Assembly: GCF_022539505.1 (NCBI RefSeq)
Contig: NC_061514.1
Span: 252,080,124-252,144,123 of the forward strand
Direction of reading: 5' to 3'
Source of the DNA: Lolium rigidum
Taxonomy: Eukaryota > Streptophyta > Magnoliopsida > Poales > Poaceae
DNA length: 64,000 bases
Shown: positions 44,208 through 55,974 of the stretch, piece after piece
Position numbering within the stretch: the stretch's first letter is position 1
Layout of the letters: every line of letters begins with the position of its first letter
Notes under the pieces: model-generated
What the model was told of the DNA's origin: nothing
The model's database searches: none
The model's input: only the letters and a program-made list of their open reading frames with translations
Made by a program: the position numbers and the translations under genes

Positions 44208-47068
44208 GTCTCTACCCCTTAAACTAAACTTCGTCCTCGAAGTTTGATCTCTCTCACGTTTCGGAGTGTGGATCTGACTTGTGCAGACTAAATATTTTCT
44301 CGAACTCCATGGTGATCTTACTGGATATAATTGAATACATCCCTTGTCCAGATTCTTCCTGGAATCCATTAGTGTTTGACATCAAACAACTATTACTTCC
44401 TTTACTTCCATGATTTCCTCCAATATTATAAGCTTGTTTCCTTTCTCAATGAATATTCCATGATTGAGACTTCTTCTTGTCTTGACAGTCTTAATTGATG
44501 ACTAATTGGATAACAATCTCCTATTTGATAAAATAGGTCTTTGTTTTTCCCTTACTACCAAAATTGCAGTAATGGTGTTTAATAAGGTACTAACTATGGA
44601 ATTGGTCGTGATGGTTTATTTTCCTAAGAATGGATTGGACTCATTTAGTCCATCCAATCATGGTTTATAGTTGATGCTTATAACTATTTTGGATTCTTTA
44701 GGTTCCATGAAAGGAATCATTTAAATAGACTTTGGTTTTGGTATAGTCAATCTCCTTCGGTCTTTGGCCTTCTTGAGCTGTATTTTGTCTACGGTATTTT
44801 CTTCGTCCAACTTCATTTACCTAACTTTACTTGAGCTATCGTACTTCTGAGTAAATATTACTCACCTTGCTCAAGTTATAGTCCACTTCTTACTTCCTCG
44901 AGGTATGAACCTCGGCTTCTGGTCTGACATCCTTTTGAAAGTAGTGTTTAACAATCTTATGAAAATAAGATTGAACTTCCTCTCAGTTCAGACCTTCTTC
45001 TACTCTCTTGCTCCAAGTATTGAGTTATTGTACATCTAACTCAATCTTTACTCTACCCCTTAGAGTTTTCTCACGGTCTTCAACTCCTTTTCTTCCAATT
45101 ATAGGACTTATGATTAGAATGTTGGTCTAGGTCTTGTTTATAATTTATATTCCTCTAAGGTTTTGCGAAGAAACTTTATGGTGTATCCACTCAATTGTGG
45201 ACATCCAATGTGAATCCTTTGACTTAATGTTTATGGATCTAGCTATTTGGCTGACAAGAGTTTTATTTGTTCACAAACTTTTGTTACAAATAATTAAATC
45301 GTGGACTATTTGTAATACCAACTGATACCAGCTGTGGTTATTATACCAACTGTGGCTATTTGATATCTAAAAATGGATTCTATTTTAGGTTCGGATCAAC
45401 TGGACGAGACATCTTCTACTTTATCTCGCAGTATTGATATTATACCAATTGTGGTCTTCTGATATCGACTATGGTCTTCTTATGTCTGCTATGATTTCAT
45501 ATATCACCTTCCTTCATTCGGGGTTTATTTTGCAAGAAAACCACTAGCTGACACTATGAATATAGTATCTGAAGTGATCTCCTATGCATTCCCTCTTCCA
45601 TGATGACTAGGAATCTGCTTGAGCTTCACCATAATCATCATATTCTCACCTTCATGCTTCTTCTGTGCTAAAGTACTCCTCTGTTGAGGTAAAGCATGAG
45701 TTTTGATTGGTACTTCCTTCTGAATATTGTGGTTGCTTCCCACAACTTTACTTCCTTTTTCTGATGAACCTTCATCTTGTCTTTAGAATATCCAGAATTC
45801 GTCACTTCCTCACACGAATACCATTACCCTCTAGATCTATAGCATTAAGTAAGAACTTGATATAGCAACATGCACTTGCATATCAAAGTCAAACTTCATG
45901 TATGGATCTAGTCAAACAATGAAAATCCAATAAAATCCAAGAAGATTCAGCTTTGTGCTTATAATACACATCATCATAAGCCTGAATATGATTGTTGAGT
46001 AAGACATCTCTAAACATCAGGCTCTGATGTGTAGTATAGAACACCACATAATATAGGTTTATATCGTGATACTTAGCACGAATATAGGGAATTCTACTAT
46101 TTGTCTCAACCTTTACCTTAATTGCACATTTGCAATGAGATAAACTTGAAACAAAGTGGTCTAGGATAGTTGTGGTTAACCTAATTTTTCTTTGGGAGTA
46201 CTACTCAACTTCTATTTTGTTGAGGACTACCCCACATGATGTATTTTGGTTCTAACCTGGCTACTCTAAACACATAGCTATTGGAATATATCTCCTATCC
46301 TTTCAAGTGTTTCTACCATAAACCTATGGTCATGATGTGCTTGGCACACTTCCCATGGTTTTGGAACACAACTCTTGCACTATTGGTGAACACCTGACTT
46401 CTTGTTGTACTTCTCCTAAATAATTATGATGTTCTAATCCATCACATAATGATTCTCAGGTGAATCATATATGATTAACAACTCTACCATGTAAGTAAGC
46501 ATATTTTATTCATATCACTCTTCCTTACCTCCCATGATTGACTCATCATGGTTTATACTATCTCATATGACTCATAGTTATCACTTACTATCAATTGTTT
46601 CATATGTCTAAATAAATTTTTACTTACCCATTACTTCACTTGGTCTACATCTTCTATTAGGATATCTTAATTATCTTCATCAATTGATATAATTCCTATT
46701 ACCAGTCTGGATAACTCTTACTTAATCATAACATATGTTGGTACACATCTTCCAATAGGATATCTTCCTTATGGTTGTATCCTTTCTTTGGACTACCATG
46801 TATTGTATACCAACTGTGATCTACTCATCTATTGTTTTAAGGACTTGTTGATATGCTACATACTTGGAATTAACTACTAGCTTCACTTAGGAAGAATAGG
46901 TAGGAAAGTTTGACTCGAGTGTGTCAGGATTATTCTCAAGTGAATACCCATCTCAAGTCATACAAATATTTGGTTTACCTAAGGAACTCCCTATAGACAC
47001 TACCAATCCTATAGGTCTCCTTTAAAGGGTTTTAATCCTAGGGTCAAAGCATTTGCTCTGATACCAAC
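44208..47068 (-). other. Internal region of the LARD-type element, non-coding
   Basis: AT-rich, no ORF over about 75 codons and no retroviral motif. Phrases similar to the PBS/LTR junction (ATACCAACTGTGG) recur at about 45315, 45342, 45441 and 46807 before the functional one at 47061. Confidence 0.75.
47056..47068 (-). other. Primer-binding site of the LARD-type element
   Basis: The plus strand GCTCTGATACCAAC abuts the LTR at 47069. On the minus strand this is TTGGTATCAGAGC, complementary to initiator tRNA-Met. Confidence 0.8.
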
Positions 47069-50000
47069 TGTGGTGACCCGGCATACCACCGCATGGTGTA
47101 GTATGCAAGTCCGATATAACACCAATGAAACACGAGTTCCACCGAGTATTATATCGCTCGCAGTGGTACAACGAAACATATGCGGGTCCAAGGCATGTCT
47201 ATAGAATTACAATATTGACTCTGTTACATAAGATCATCACAGCCTCCTACTTTACAATGAGGTAAAACTGCAAATAACTCCAGAAGAATGACTCGTAGAC
47301 TAGTCTTATCACGAACTCTATTTGTAGAGTATTTAACTAGCTTCAGAGGCTATGAATAGATTCTAGCTAAATAGGAGCTAAGTTTAGGAAGCTAGTTCCT
47401 TTCTATTGCTAATCTAGGTTTCTCCTTGTTGGATGTGGTATCTGCCTCCTCTGACGGAGTTCTCGTCCCTTGAAGTAGTTGTTGACTCCTCGGTCTTCGT
47501 GTTGCACTCGTAGATCCTCCTTCGGTGCCTCCATATCTAAGCAGGGGATTTAAGAGTGGGATGAGTACGAGCGTACTCAACAAGTTCATTATAGGAAAGA
47601 GGTGTTTAATGCACTAGCTACAGCATTAGACCAGAAAGTCTAATACCAATGCAGGTTTTCATAATCATTTCTTCAAAAGGTTGCTTTTATTCGGAAGAAC
47701 TATGTCCGTCGGCCTTCACCGGTTTACTAGAACTTCATGGAGCTCCTTTCCGGCCGCGTTCGCAGTTCCATGTCCCGGAACAGGGAGTGACAGGTCACAG
47801 TTCTTTACACTCTGCAGAGGTGTGTTGCTTTACCCATAAGAGATCTTAACCTTGGTGCCAATCGGGTGATCTTCCCGTCCACACTTCCTATGGTGTGAGG
47901 CCCGGTATAAGGTCTAGCCAATCATGTTCCTCCGCTACCTCGAACACCCACCCTTTTGTAAGATTGTCCTCCCCTATATCCATGATGAGACCGTTCCGGG
48001 CATTCATATGCCTTCCCCTATCATCATGGATAGACCGTTCCGGACACCTTACAATCCCTCATAGACCGCAATACCGTGGGGACTTAAGGCTTCCCTGACC
48101 AACCGCTTGCACTTCAAGCGACAAGTGTCTACGGACTATGCCGTGGGGACTTAAGGCTTCCCGACCTACCGCTTGCCGCCGACAGATACAAGTGTCTACG
48201 GTAAAGCGTATCCGTTGATGAACGAGAGGTGGAAACACTTTTGACTACTCCGTCCCACTCTGGATCTTATGGTTAACACGGGTATTACGGCACAAGAATC
48301 ACTGGCGACATTTGTTGTTTAATCCTAGATGGATATAAACCCGTGCAATGGAACCTCCACCATATCAACACAATCCATGGTTCCATTGCCCACCACATAG
48401 TCATATTCATAGTTATGAAAGTAGTGGTTTTGATTTTTGTGCAATAGTGATAACCATAATACTTTGCAAGTAATTTGATAAAAATACTTCAAATGACATG
48501 AGCAAGTGATGAACTTGCCTTTCTTGACTGCAAGATTATGCAGACAAGGTCTTCGTTACGCAATAACTCCAAGTTCTGAAATAGCATCATCGTCCGGTAA
48601 GGACGATGTTTAAAAGATTGGCAAGGATGCAATAATGCATAAGAATGAGATGCAATCGTTCTACGCGTGATCTAACCTCGATGATTTAGGATCGGTGAGT
48701 TGTAATGATTGGTTTAGGGTGTGTTGCACTTTTAGAATGATTCTCATACAAGGTTCTTATTCAGGTGTGGTTACATGGTATCATGAACAGATGCCGCAAT
48801 ATAGAATAACAATAATATTACAAGCACACACTATAACATTTGGTATAATACTAACATGTAATGAATAGTGGTTGGTTTTAGTACTATATGGCATGGTTAG
48901 TGGTTAATTATCATATGCTTTAAAAGAATAACTTTTGAAGAACATATTCTTTAATAAAGAACAAGTATGATACTTAAGTTGGTGGGGTTATATGGTTGAC
49001 TATGGTTTCATCTAGTTTCTAGAGTAAGTATTAGATGGATCACAATCTAGTTGGATTCATCAGCTACTAGGCTTGTATTGTTGAATTAAGCCTAACATCT
49101 TAATTAACAATAGTTGCTATCAAGGTGGCATACCTTGTTGGTGATAGTTGGCTAGGGTTTATAGGTCCTTATAAGCAGGTTTGATGATGATTCTTTATTT
49201 ACTTCAAAAGAATAACTTTTGAAGAACATACTTCTTAAGTAATAAGAAGTATTACAATTAAGGTTGAGGTTGGCTTGTATTAGCCATTGGATCTCTAAGT
49301 AGAGAATGGTTGGTTCCAAAATAGGATGGTTCACAAGTATCTCATACTAGTAGGGTTTAGTGGAACAGGGTTATGTAATGCAATATAGTAGGTATGGGTG
49401 CTGTTAGGGTTCATCCTAATGGTGTGATGCTAAGCATGGTTAATTAAGATTGACATTTCTAAGGATAGGAGCTAGGGTTTATTAAGATGAACACATGGGA
49501 TGCTAATTAGTTGTGATAGGGTTCCCATATGTTATGTGGATTTGAACAGGCATTTAGTTGCTAAATATGAATCTATGGTTACTAATGAAGTAACATGATC
49601 ACCGTTACTTAGGGTTTATGTTTGGGAATAATTTAGGGTTCATATGAAGTAGTGGAGCTAAGGTTCCTAATTGAATTAGGGTTTTAGGGTTTCACATGAA
49701 ATGATGAATTCATGTTTTCCTACCATATGGAACTAGGGTTTTCTAATTACCCTAATAATTCTATGATTGGTAACTTCAATTTAAAGTTGAAGTTATAATA
49801 ATTTGGGAATAGAAATAATATTGAATTTGGCATTTTATTATTTTAAACACTTAATAATTAGGTAATTATTAATTAGAGTTTAATTCTCTTTAATAATGAT
49901 TTACTAAGTTAACAAAATAAAGAAAATTAGTTTTAATGTTTTCTTTATTTATTTACTCGGTCATTATTTAATTTAGAAAGTTTTTCTAATTATTGAATTT

Positions 50001-50409
50001 TAATTCAATTATGAATAAGAGAAAATGCTTAAATAGTAAGTATTAAATAATTGAATTTTTATTACAAATAAAAATGGCATATTATATTTTTATTGGATAG
50101 AATTTACTTTTAGAAGCATTTTGATATATTATTTACCTTTTTCTGAGTTATAATGTTTTTTCTAGATTTATTTAAAGTTACAGCAATTTATGAATTTGAA
50201 ACAGAATGAAAAACTATTAGACACACCCTGCTAAGCTACACACAGAGTCACTGCTCTGGCCAGTGGGCCAGTGACCAGGTCAGACGCCACCTCGGCGTGG
50301 ACTGGGTCAACACATGGGACGTGGCGACGGGAGTTCCTGGCCGGCGGCCAGTTGAGGTCGACGCCGGCGATCTTCCGCTCGCGCGGACGAAATTCTATGC
50401 CTAATCGAT

Positions 50410-50796
50410 TCAGTGCGTTACGGGACGTCGACTGGTGGTCGCGCCACCCGCTATTGACCACCGGAGCGAGCTCGCCGGAGAGACACCGCGGCGGCGGACA
50501 CGGGCACATATGGCTAGGAAGCTACGGTCGTCGGTGTGATGCAATAGGAAGCTCGGGGAAGACCCCCGGCTTACCCGGAGCGCGATCGCTGTGCTCCGTT
50601 GGTGCAGAGGTGGTCGGACGGAGAGGCGACGGTCACGGCGGTGCTCGACCGTCTGCGGGGAAGACGAGGTCGTCACCGTTGATTTTGACCGCCTCGGCTC
50701 GATTCCTTGCGCCAGATGATGGAGTAGAGGATGGCGGTGATGATAGCACCCATGGCGTGGCTTGGGGCTGCCCCTATCGACGGCGATGCGCGACAT
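50410..50796 (-). CDS. Doubtful ORF downstream of the LTR promoter
   Basis: Sense-strand ORF of 128 codons starting MSRIAVDRGSPKPRHG, about 70 bp after the TATA box (50864-50873) and leader. It is Arg/Ser/His-rich with no recognised domain. The copy in the other LTR (41361-41603) is only 80 codons because of small indels at CTG/CGC sites. The two versions agree for the first 58 residues. It may be a short leader ORF or chance coding in a GC-rich island. Confidence 0.25.
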   Translation of the reverse strand: MSRIAVDRGSPKPRHGCYHHRHPLLHHLAQGIEPRRSKSTVTTSSSPQTVEHRRDRRLSVRPPLHQRSTAIALRVSRGSSPSFLLHHTDDRSFLAICARVRRRGVSPASSLRWSIAGGATTSRRPVTH

Positions 50797-50863
50797 CGGT
50801 GCGTGCTAGGGTTTCAGAATTTGGGGGAAAAAGAAGAACATGAGCGAGGAGGGCTTCGGCCGA

Positions 50864-50873
50864 GTATTTATAT
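50864..50873 (-). promoter_or_regulatory. TATA box in the 5' LTR GC island
   Basis: The same ATATAAATAC on the minus strand as in the other LTR. In the 5' LTR this would drive the genomic transcript. Confidence 0.6.
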
Positions 50874-53401
50874 GGCTCCCGCGCTCGACGTCGGTCGCCC
50901 AGGTCATCAACGGCGGCCGGGACGTGTCCCTCTCCATCGAGCTGGCGGCCTCCCGTGCGCGCGACGATGGAGAAGACGAAGACGATGACTCTCGTCTTCG
51001 ATCTTATCCCGATCGAATCGGTCGGTGGGCTGGGCTGGGCTACAGCGTGGTGATGGCGTTGGGTTGCTGTTGGGCTCGGCAGCTGGGCTGCTGCGGCCAG
51101 GTGAGCCCAGGTGAGCTATTCCTTCCTTTTCCATTCTATTTTTATTTTCTGTTTTCCTTTTCTAGTTTACATTCTGTTTTTTAATTCAAACTTAAATAAT
51201 TTTATACCATGCAGGTGGTTTATAATTTGAATTTCTTGAGGATTAAGAAAAGGATACATGCATTACTGCATTGTTTTATGAATCACATTCAATATATGTG
51301 AGCCTTATGACAATGTTTAAATTAGGCAATATTTTAGGTATTCGTTTTAATTTCCTTTTTTAATTATGATATAACTCCCTGTTGAATAATTAGAGTTGGT
51401 TATGCCTCTTCCAATTAATTTTGGAAGTTATTATTATGACTTAGCTTCATATTTGAGGAATTGGTCAATTGCACATGATTTTATGTGAGCTCCAATGTAT
51501 TAGGTTCAATAATTGAAGCTTAAGATTTTATTAATGTGCCATACTAAGGTTCTATTGGTATCAACCTGGTGGTAGTTGATGTGAATCTCATTTATGGCCT
51601 AGGTTTATATTGTGATCACCATGGTTTTACATAAACTAGGGTTGAGATTTAATTCTAGATTGTAGAGATGAGATGATAGCATATTGCATGTGCTAGGGTT
51701 TAATCTCCCCTAACCATGATAAAGTGATTGCTTACTTAACATTTTATGTTCTCCCCTAGTTACTAAGATATTGAGGATTGGTTTTATCTTCAACCAATAG
51801 ATTTCTATTAATATCCTTAATTTATCAGTAAAGTAACTACATTGGTTATTGTTCTTTTTATAGTTAACTTTAGTCATATGGATGTATGGTTTCTCACCAT
51901 ATAAAGGTTAGAGTTTGTCTCTAAAGGTTTTCTATTATTCTTTATTTGAGGAATAAGTGGAATATAGATGTGGTAGGATCCTTCTTATGATCTCCAATTG
52001 AATCACAAGTTAAGGTTAGGATATAAGCCTGGGGTTGCTTACTAGTTACCTCCCTATGATTTCATGTGATGAATGATATCTACTTATCCTATTAGGGTTT
52101 AACTTATCCTCACATATCTCAAGGGCATGATCATGGATTAGGCATGATCAACTTGTTCTTAATATCTTTACCTCAAGTTCTTAGGGTTTATGATCATTAC
52201 ACAATTTATAATGATCAAATTTTGGCTTCCTAAGGTATCTCTTATTAAATGGGGTTCTTACTTCCATGATCAAGCCTTGTCTAGATAAACTAAACATAAT
52301 ATCTCCCTTATAGTTTCTTGGGTGGACATGGTTATGGTTGTCTCAATTATCTTGAGTATAATACCATGGTTTGAGCTTTCTCATTTAAGAATAGTTATTC
52401 TAGGGTTTATGGTGTACTCCTAATATTTATTTAGGTTACTGAGCCAAAGATTCAATTGTCTATCTTAGTTGGTTTATTCCACACCTTATTTCACTAAGTC
52501 ATGGATATAGTCTTATTCCATTTGGTATCTGGTGACCTCACCACTTCAAGGTGAAATGGTTTACCTAATACTTTAGTTCAAGGTTTAACATTGATTCTTA
52601 AATAGGTAAAGCTAGAATTAGTATGATTGGTCTCTCTCTCATTTGGGAAGGTCTTTAATTCCATCCTAAGATTAAGTTCCATAGAGAATGATGTGATCAT
52701 CAATATCTATGTTTAACATAAATGGATTCTCTCTCTAAGGATTGTCTTGAATAATATCCTAGGGTTCTTTCTAAAGATGTTGATTTGAATACTTGGATGT
52801 ATATCCAAGGTTTAGCTCAAGGTTTGTTATTGCTTCTCTAATAAATAAGATAGAGCTCTCAACTCTCTAGTTTTGATGTATAATAATTTGAACTAAAGAA
52901 GAATTATATTCCTTAGTTGGATCTCCTTGTTATGTTTCCAAGAATAAAGTAGAATGAATACCATGAGGTTCATGGTAGGATCAAGGATTTGTTTAAGACA
53001 TGGAAAAGATAAGTGAAGAATGGTTTCTCCATTTATTGTTACTTGATTTCCAAATAGATTGATGTTCTTAGGTTATGGCAAGGAATTTGATGTTATGATC
53101 TTTAATAAAATCAAGTAATTGTTCCTTGATTCATATGTTCTTGTGTTGGTTTTAATTCCATTTGATCTAACCCCTTAGATCAACTCATCTCTACCCAAAA
53201 CAAGGTTTTAGTAAAGTCACATTGAGGTTTATAGCGCTTGACTTGATGTGCTACTTCAATTCCACCAAGGTCAAGTGAAACTTCGAGTCATCGTGATTGT
53301 TTTACTTTAAAGCGCGAAAATTCCCCAGATTTTCTATGCATGAATGCAATGCACACATCTGTTTCCTCTATTTTTGTAACCCCATTACCTGGGATATTAC
53401 A

Positions 53402-53790
53402 AGCGGCAAACCGACAACCCCCGTGGCTGCCGGGCACGCCAAACCTGGAGATGGATTGGGCCAAAGCCCGGGGCCCCTTCCCAGGCCCGCAATCGCGACG
53501 GCCAGAGAGCCCATCTAACCAGATCCGGAACGCCGCCGCACCGCCGCCACACCGGGAGGGCACCATCAGCCAGATCGGCAACCAGCAGCCCCCATGGCTG
53601 CGGGTGCCCACAGATCTGGGGCGGAGGCGGATAGGGTCGAATGGGGCATGGGCCCCTGCCTCGGCCCGACTCGAGGTGGCCAGATCGAGATCTGGGCCAC
53701 ACTACCCAGCACCTCGCCGGGAACCTCCGTGACGGGGTGGGCGAACTCTGCCGCCGGCTGCGCCCTCCATCTAACCCTCTCATCTTGATC
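53402..53790 (-). mobile_element. LINE-like sequence, right part
   Basis: Starts with the second AGCGG copy and continues the GC-rich style of 37400-37876, with phrases such as CCAGATCTGGG typical of the same pooid repeat. The right edge is a guess. From about 53790 the sequence looks like the mariner 5' leader. Confidence 0.4.
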
Positions 53791-54100
53791 TCCACCGTGA
53801 AATTTGGGAGTGATCCGGGGCAAAACTTTGATACCCAATGGATAAAGAACCTTTTCTCCTCGGATTGGCCACTCAATTTTGCCATGGATCACCATCTCCA
53901 TTGAAGCCTATGCTTAGGGGGAGACGAACGAGGTGGAGAAGAGAGAGAGCGTTGGCAGCGTGCGAGAAACGAGGAGACCCGGTCTCGTGCGGGAGAGAAA
54001 TTAAGCGAGAGGGCACACGTGCATGCAGGGGGCAAGAAGGGAAGGTTACAAAACAATCTCCATACAGATCGGTTGCCTAAATAACTGTGCTCAGATTATT

Positions 54101-54127
54101 ACGCCTTATTCCCTGGAATGGAGGGAC
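54101..54127 (-). repeat. Right terminal inverted repeat of the mariner element
   Basis: Reads ACGCCTTATTCCCTGGAATG then GAGGGAC, followed by TA. On the minus strand this is the 5' end of the element, facing the transposase exons. Confidence 0.85.
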
Positions 54128-54544
54128 TATAATTTAACACTCGGGTGTTTTTCTATTCAGCAACACCCGAATTTTTTGGTCAGCATGTTGCTTTCCCCGT
54201 CAGGCCGTCACCTTTTGTCTGTTTGCTTTATTTGAAAACGAAAAAAATAAAGATGGGAATAGAAACTGAACATGTTTTTTCTACCGCCGTCATGCACATC
54301 ATCTGCGTGCATCGGGGCAGACGGTCTTATTCTCGTCCACAAGTACGTCGCCATGCTCGCCTTGCACATGCAGGGTCGCAGGAGCGCTACTAACGAAGTA
54401 ACTTACGACTATATGCGCGAGCAATACGCGTATAGAAAAACCTAGTAGCCTCACAGTTTTATAATTGTGTTGTAGTTTCAGTTTAAATTTAAACTAAAAT
54501 CAAGAAAAGAATTATGGAATAGTGGTAGCAATTTACGCGGCTCG

Positions 54545-54870
54545 AGAAATATAATCACATATGAAACCATTTGTATATACATGTTTACTAGTTAGTAATT
54601 ACACATTAATTCTTATATATATTTAATAGCTAATTACATGTAAATATACATGTGTGGTTACACTCTAAATTCCATGAAATCCAAATATATATACATGCTA
54701 ATTAGATAGTAATTTACATGTACAAAAACCATGTATACATGTGTAATAAACTAGTAATTTACGTGTAGGTACCCATGTATATACGTGTAAAATTGGATCA
54801 TAATTACATGTCGCAACCTTGTATGTACGTGTAAAATATCTTGTATTTAACATGTAGATAATGTGTCAAA
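54545..54870. repeat. Degenerate ACATGTA-rich array
   Basis: Loose copies of TAGTAATTTACATGTA followed by CCATGTATATACGTG at 50-60 bp spacing, five or six times. They are too diverged for a clean unit. Confidence 0.55.
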
Positions 54871-54874
54871 TCAA

Positions 54875-54922
54875 CTAGTATTTAGATAAACTTAAGACAA
54901 ATTTTATGGAACGGAGAAAGTA
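54875..54922 (-). mobile_element. Stowaway-type MITE end fragment
   Basis: On the minus strand it reads TACTTTCTCCGTTCCATAAA then TTTGTCTTAAGTTTATC, a familiar Stowaway terminus. The other end is missing. Confidence 0.65.
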
Positions 54923-54987
54923 GCATATGTCGATCAACTAACAGTTTACATTGGTACCCATAGTTCGCATAGATACAGTACATGTCA

Positions 54988-55410
54988 GACTAGTCACAAT
55001 GGGAAGTATCATACACTAGTATCATGCATATGATACTAGTTTATGATACTAACCCCACAATGCATAGTATCATAAGAATATAAGATAATATCATAGTATC
55101 ATCATATTTAATGTTTTGTAGAATCTCAATGTAAATATGTGTACATGATGTGTTTGCCTTTAAATTTTCTAGTTTTACGTGCTATGATACGATATCATAT
55201 TATGATACCACTCTCATCTCTCACCTCATTAATTGGTGTGCCACATTAAAATTTTGCCAACATGGTACTCCCTCCGTCCTCAAATAAGTGGACATCTAGC
55301 CTCTAAACTTTGTCCACAAAAGAGTGTACTCCTATCTTCCTAATGTAATTTAATTGCTTCTCTCTCATCGCATTGTGATACTACTTATGATACTCCCATT
55401 GTGGCTAGTC
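54988..55410. mobile_element. MITE with GACTAG(T/C)CACAATGGGA termini
   Basis: The left end GACTAGTCACAATGGGAAGT and the right end (reverse complement GACTAGCCACAATGGGAGTA) are inverted repeats, each continuing with ATCATA. TCA flanks both sides. The interior is rich in TGATACTA motifs, non-coding. Superfamily undecided (PIF/Harbinger or other). Confidence 0.75.
55266..55345 (+). mobile_element. Second Stowaway-type fragment inside the MITE
   Basis: TA then CTCCCTCCGTCCTCAAATAA, a Stowaway 5' terminus. No matching 3' terminus was found, so it is truncated. Confidence 0.6.
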
Positions 55411-55436
55411 TCAAATAGCAAGTATTTAAATGGAAA

Positions 55437-55600
55437 TGCTAAACGTACGGACTGTTTCTACGGAAAGAAACTTACGGGATTAGGTGGAAGAGGTTGGTTG
55501 GTGCAAATCTAATCTCCTCCCGTGATTCAAGGGGCTGCAGTTGCTTTGATTTTCTACACGTTATTCCGTAAGGGGATTTTGTAACATTCCGTCCGTAGCT
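55437..55600. mobile_element. Probable small MITE with diverged inverted ends
   Basis: The left end has ACGTACGGAC and CTTACGG. The right end reverse complemented has GCTACGGAC and CCTTACGG, in the same order. It is a 164-bp non-coding element; no target duplication is clear. Confidence 0.45.
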
Positions 55601-55839
55601 GTAGGATTGCTGGTATTTAAATGTACCACAGTACTAATTGGCCTCCTCTCTTTCCCCAGCTAGTTGTTCCAGCTCGGGGCAGAAAAGGATCCGGTTAAGA
55701 CCGGATGCTAACAAAGCGATCGCTATAAAAAAAGAAAGAACCATATTCTCCAGCGCGATTTCAGAGAGGACCGATCGAGCCAGAAATTCGAGTGTTGACG
55801 AAAAGGAAAACAACCGGCAGATAAATAGCAAAAGTGTAA

Positions 55840-55845
55840 TTTATT
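55840..55845 (-). terminator. Poly(A) signal of the 55975-56529 gene
   Basis: AATAAA on the minus strand, 130 bp after the stop codon, followed by a T-rich stretch. Confidence 0.55.
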
Positions 55846-55974
55846 CAGAGGATGCAATACACTTTAGCTCTGGTAAACTGCAGCCAATTTGGTCGAACCT
55901 GTTTCATCTTTCAGGAACAGTTACACAACGCGGCGACTAAAGAGTAAAAAATTGGGTTCCAATCCGACACGCAT

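Larger units (their letters stand above)
37877..53401 (-). mobile_element. LARD-type element with 6.33-kb LTRs
   Basis: The two LTRs are 37877-44207 (6331 bp) and 47069-53401 (6333 bp), flanked by the target-site copy AGCGG (37872-37876 and 53402-53406). Orientation is minus. Next to the LTR at 47069 the minus strand reads TTGGTATCAGAGC, a tRNA-Met PBS. At 44208 the minus strand ends in AAGGGGTAGAGAC, a polypurine tract. Read on the minus strand each LTR goes from TGTAATATCCCAGG to GGTCACCACA. The internal region is 2861 bp without gag or pol. Total 15,525 bp, 82% LTR. The design matches large retrotransposon derivatives such as barley Sukkula; the family is not claimed. Confidence 0.93.
47069..53401 (-). 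repeat. 5' LTR of the LARD-type element
   Basis: Copy of 37877-44207 with low divergence: long AT-rich stretches are identical. Differences cluster at CAG/CTG versus CGG/CCG sites. Confidence 0.93.
31912..54127 (-). mobile_element. Mariner-like (Tc1/mariner) element hosting four later insertions
   Basis: Terminal inverted repeats of about 26 bp, flanked by TA on both sides (31910-31911 and 54128-54129). The left reads CTCCCTCCATCCCAGGGAAC; the right, reverse complemented, reads GTCCCTCCATTCCAGGGAAT. Both continue with AAGGCGT. Without nested DNA it would be about 4 kb. A decayed mariner transposase lies on the minus strand with exons at 36767-36657, 36570-35492 and 33260-32665. Insertions within it are a TRIM-like element, a LINE-like sequence and the giant-LTR element. 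Confidence 0.85.
54130..55974. other. Intergenic region with MITE remnants downstream of the host-type gene
   Basis: No gene. A small hairpin (TCGGGTGTT 54141-54149 with AACACCCGA 54162-54170) starts the region. 54300-54540 is unassigned. The remaining content is listed separately. Confidence 0.6.

Noticed and set aside
54141..54170. 9-bp hairpin next to the mariner end as a transposition signal
   Set aside because: It lies outside the TIR and TA duplication, so it belongs to the flanking DNA.
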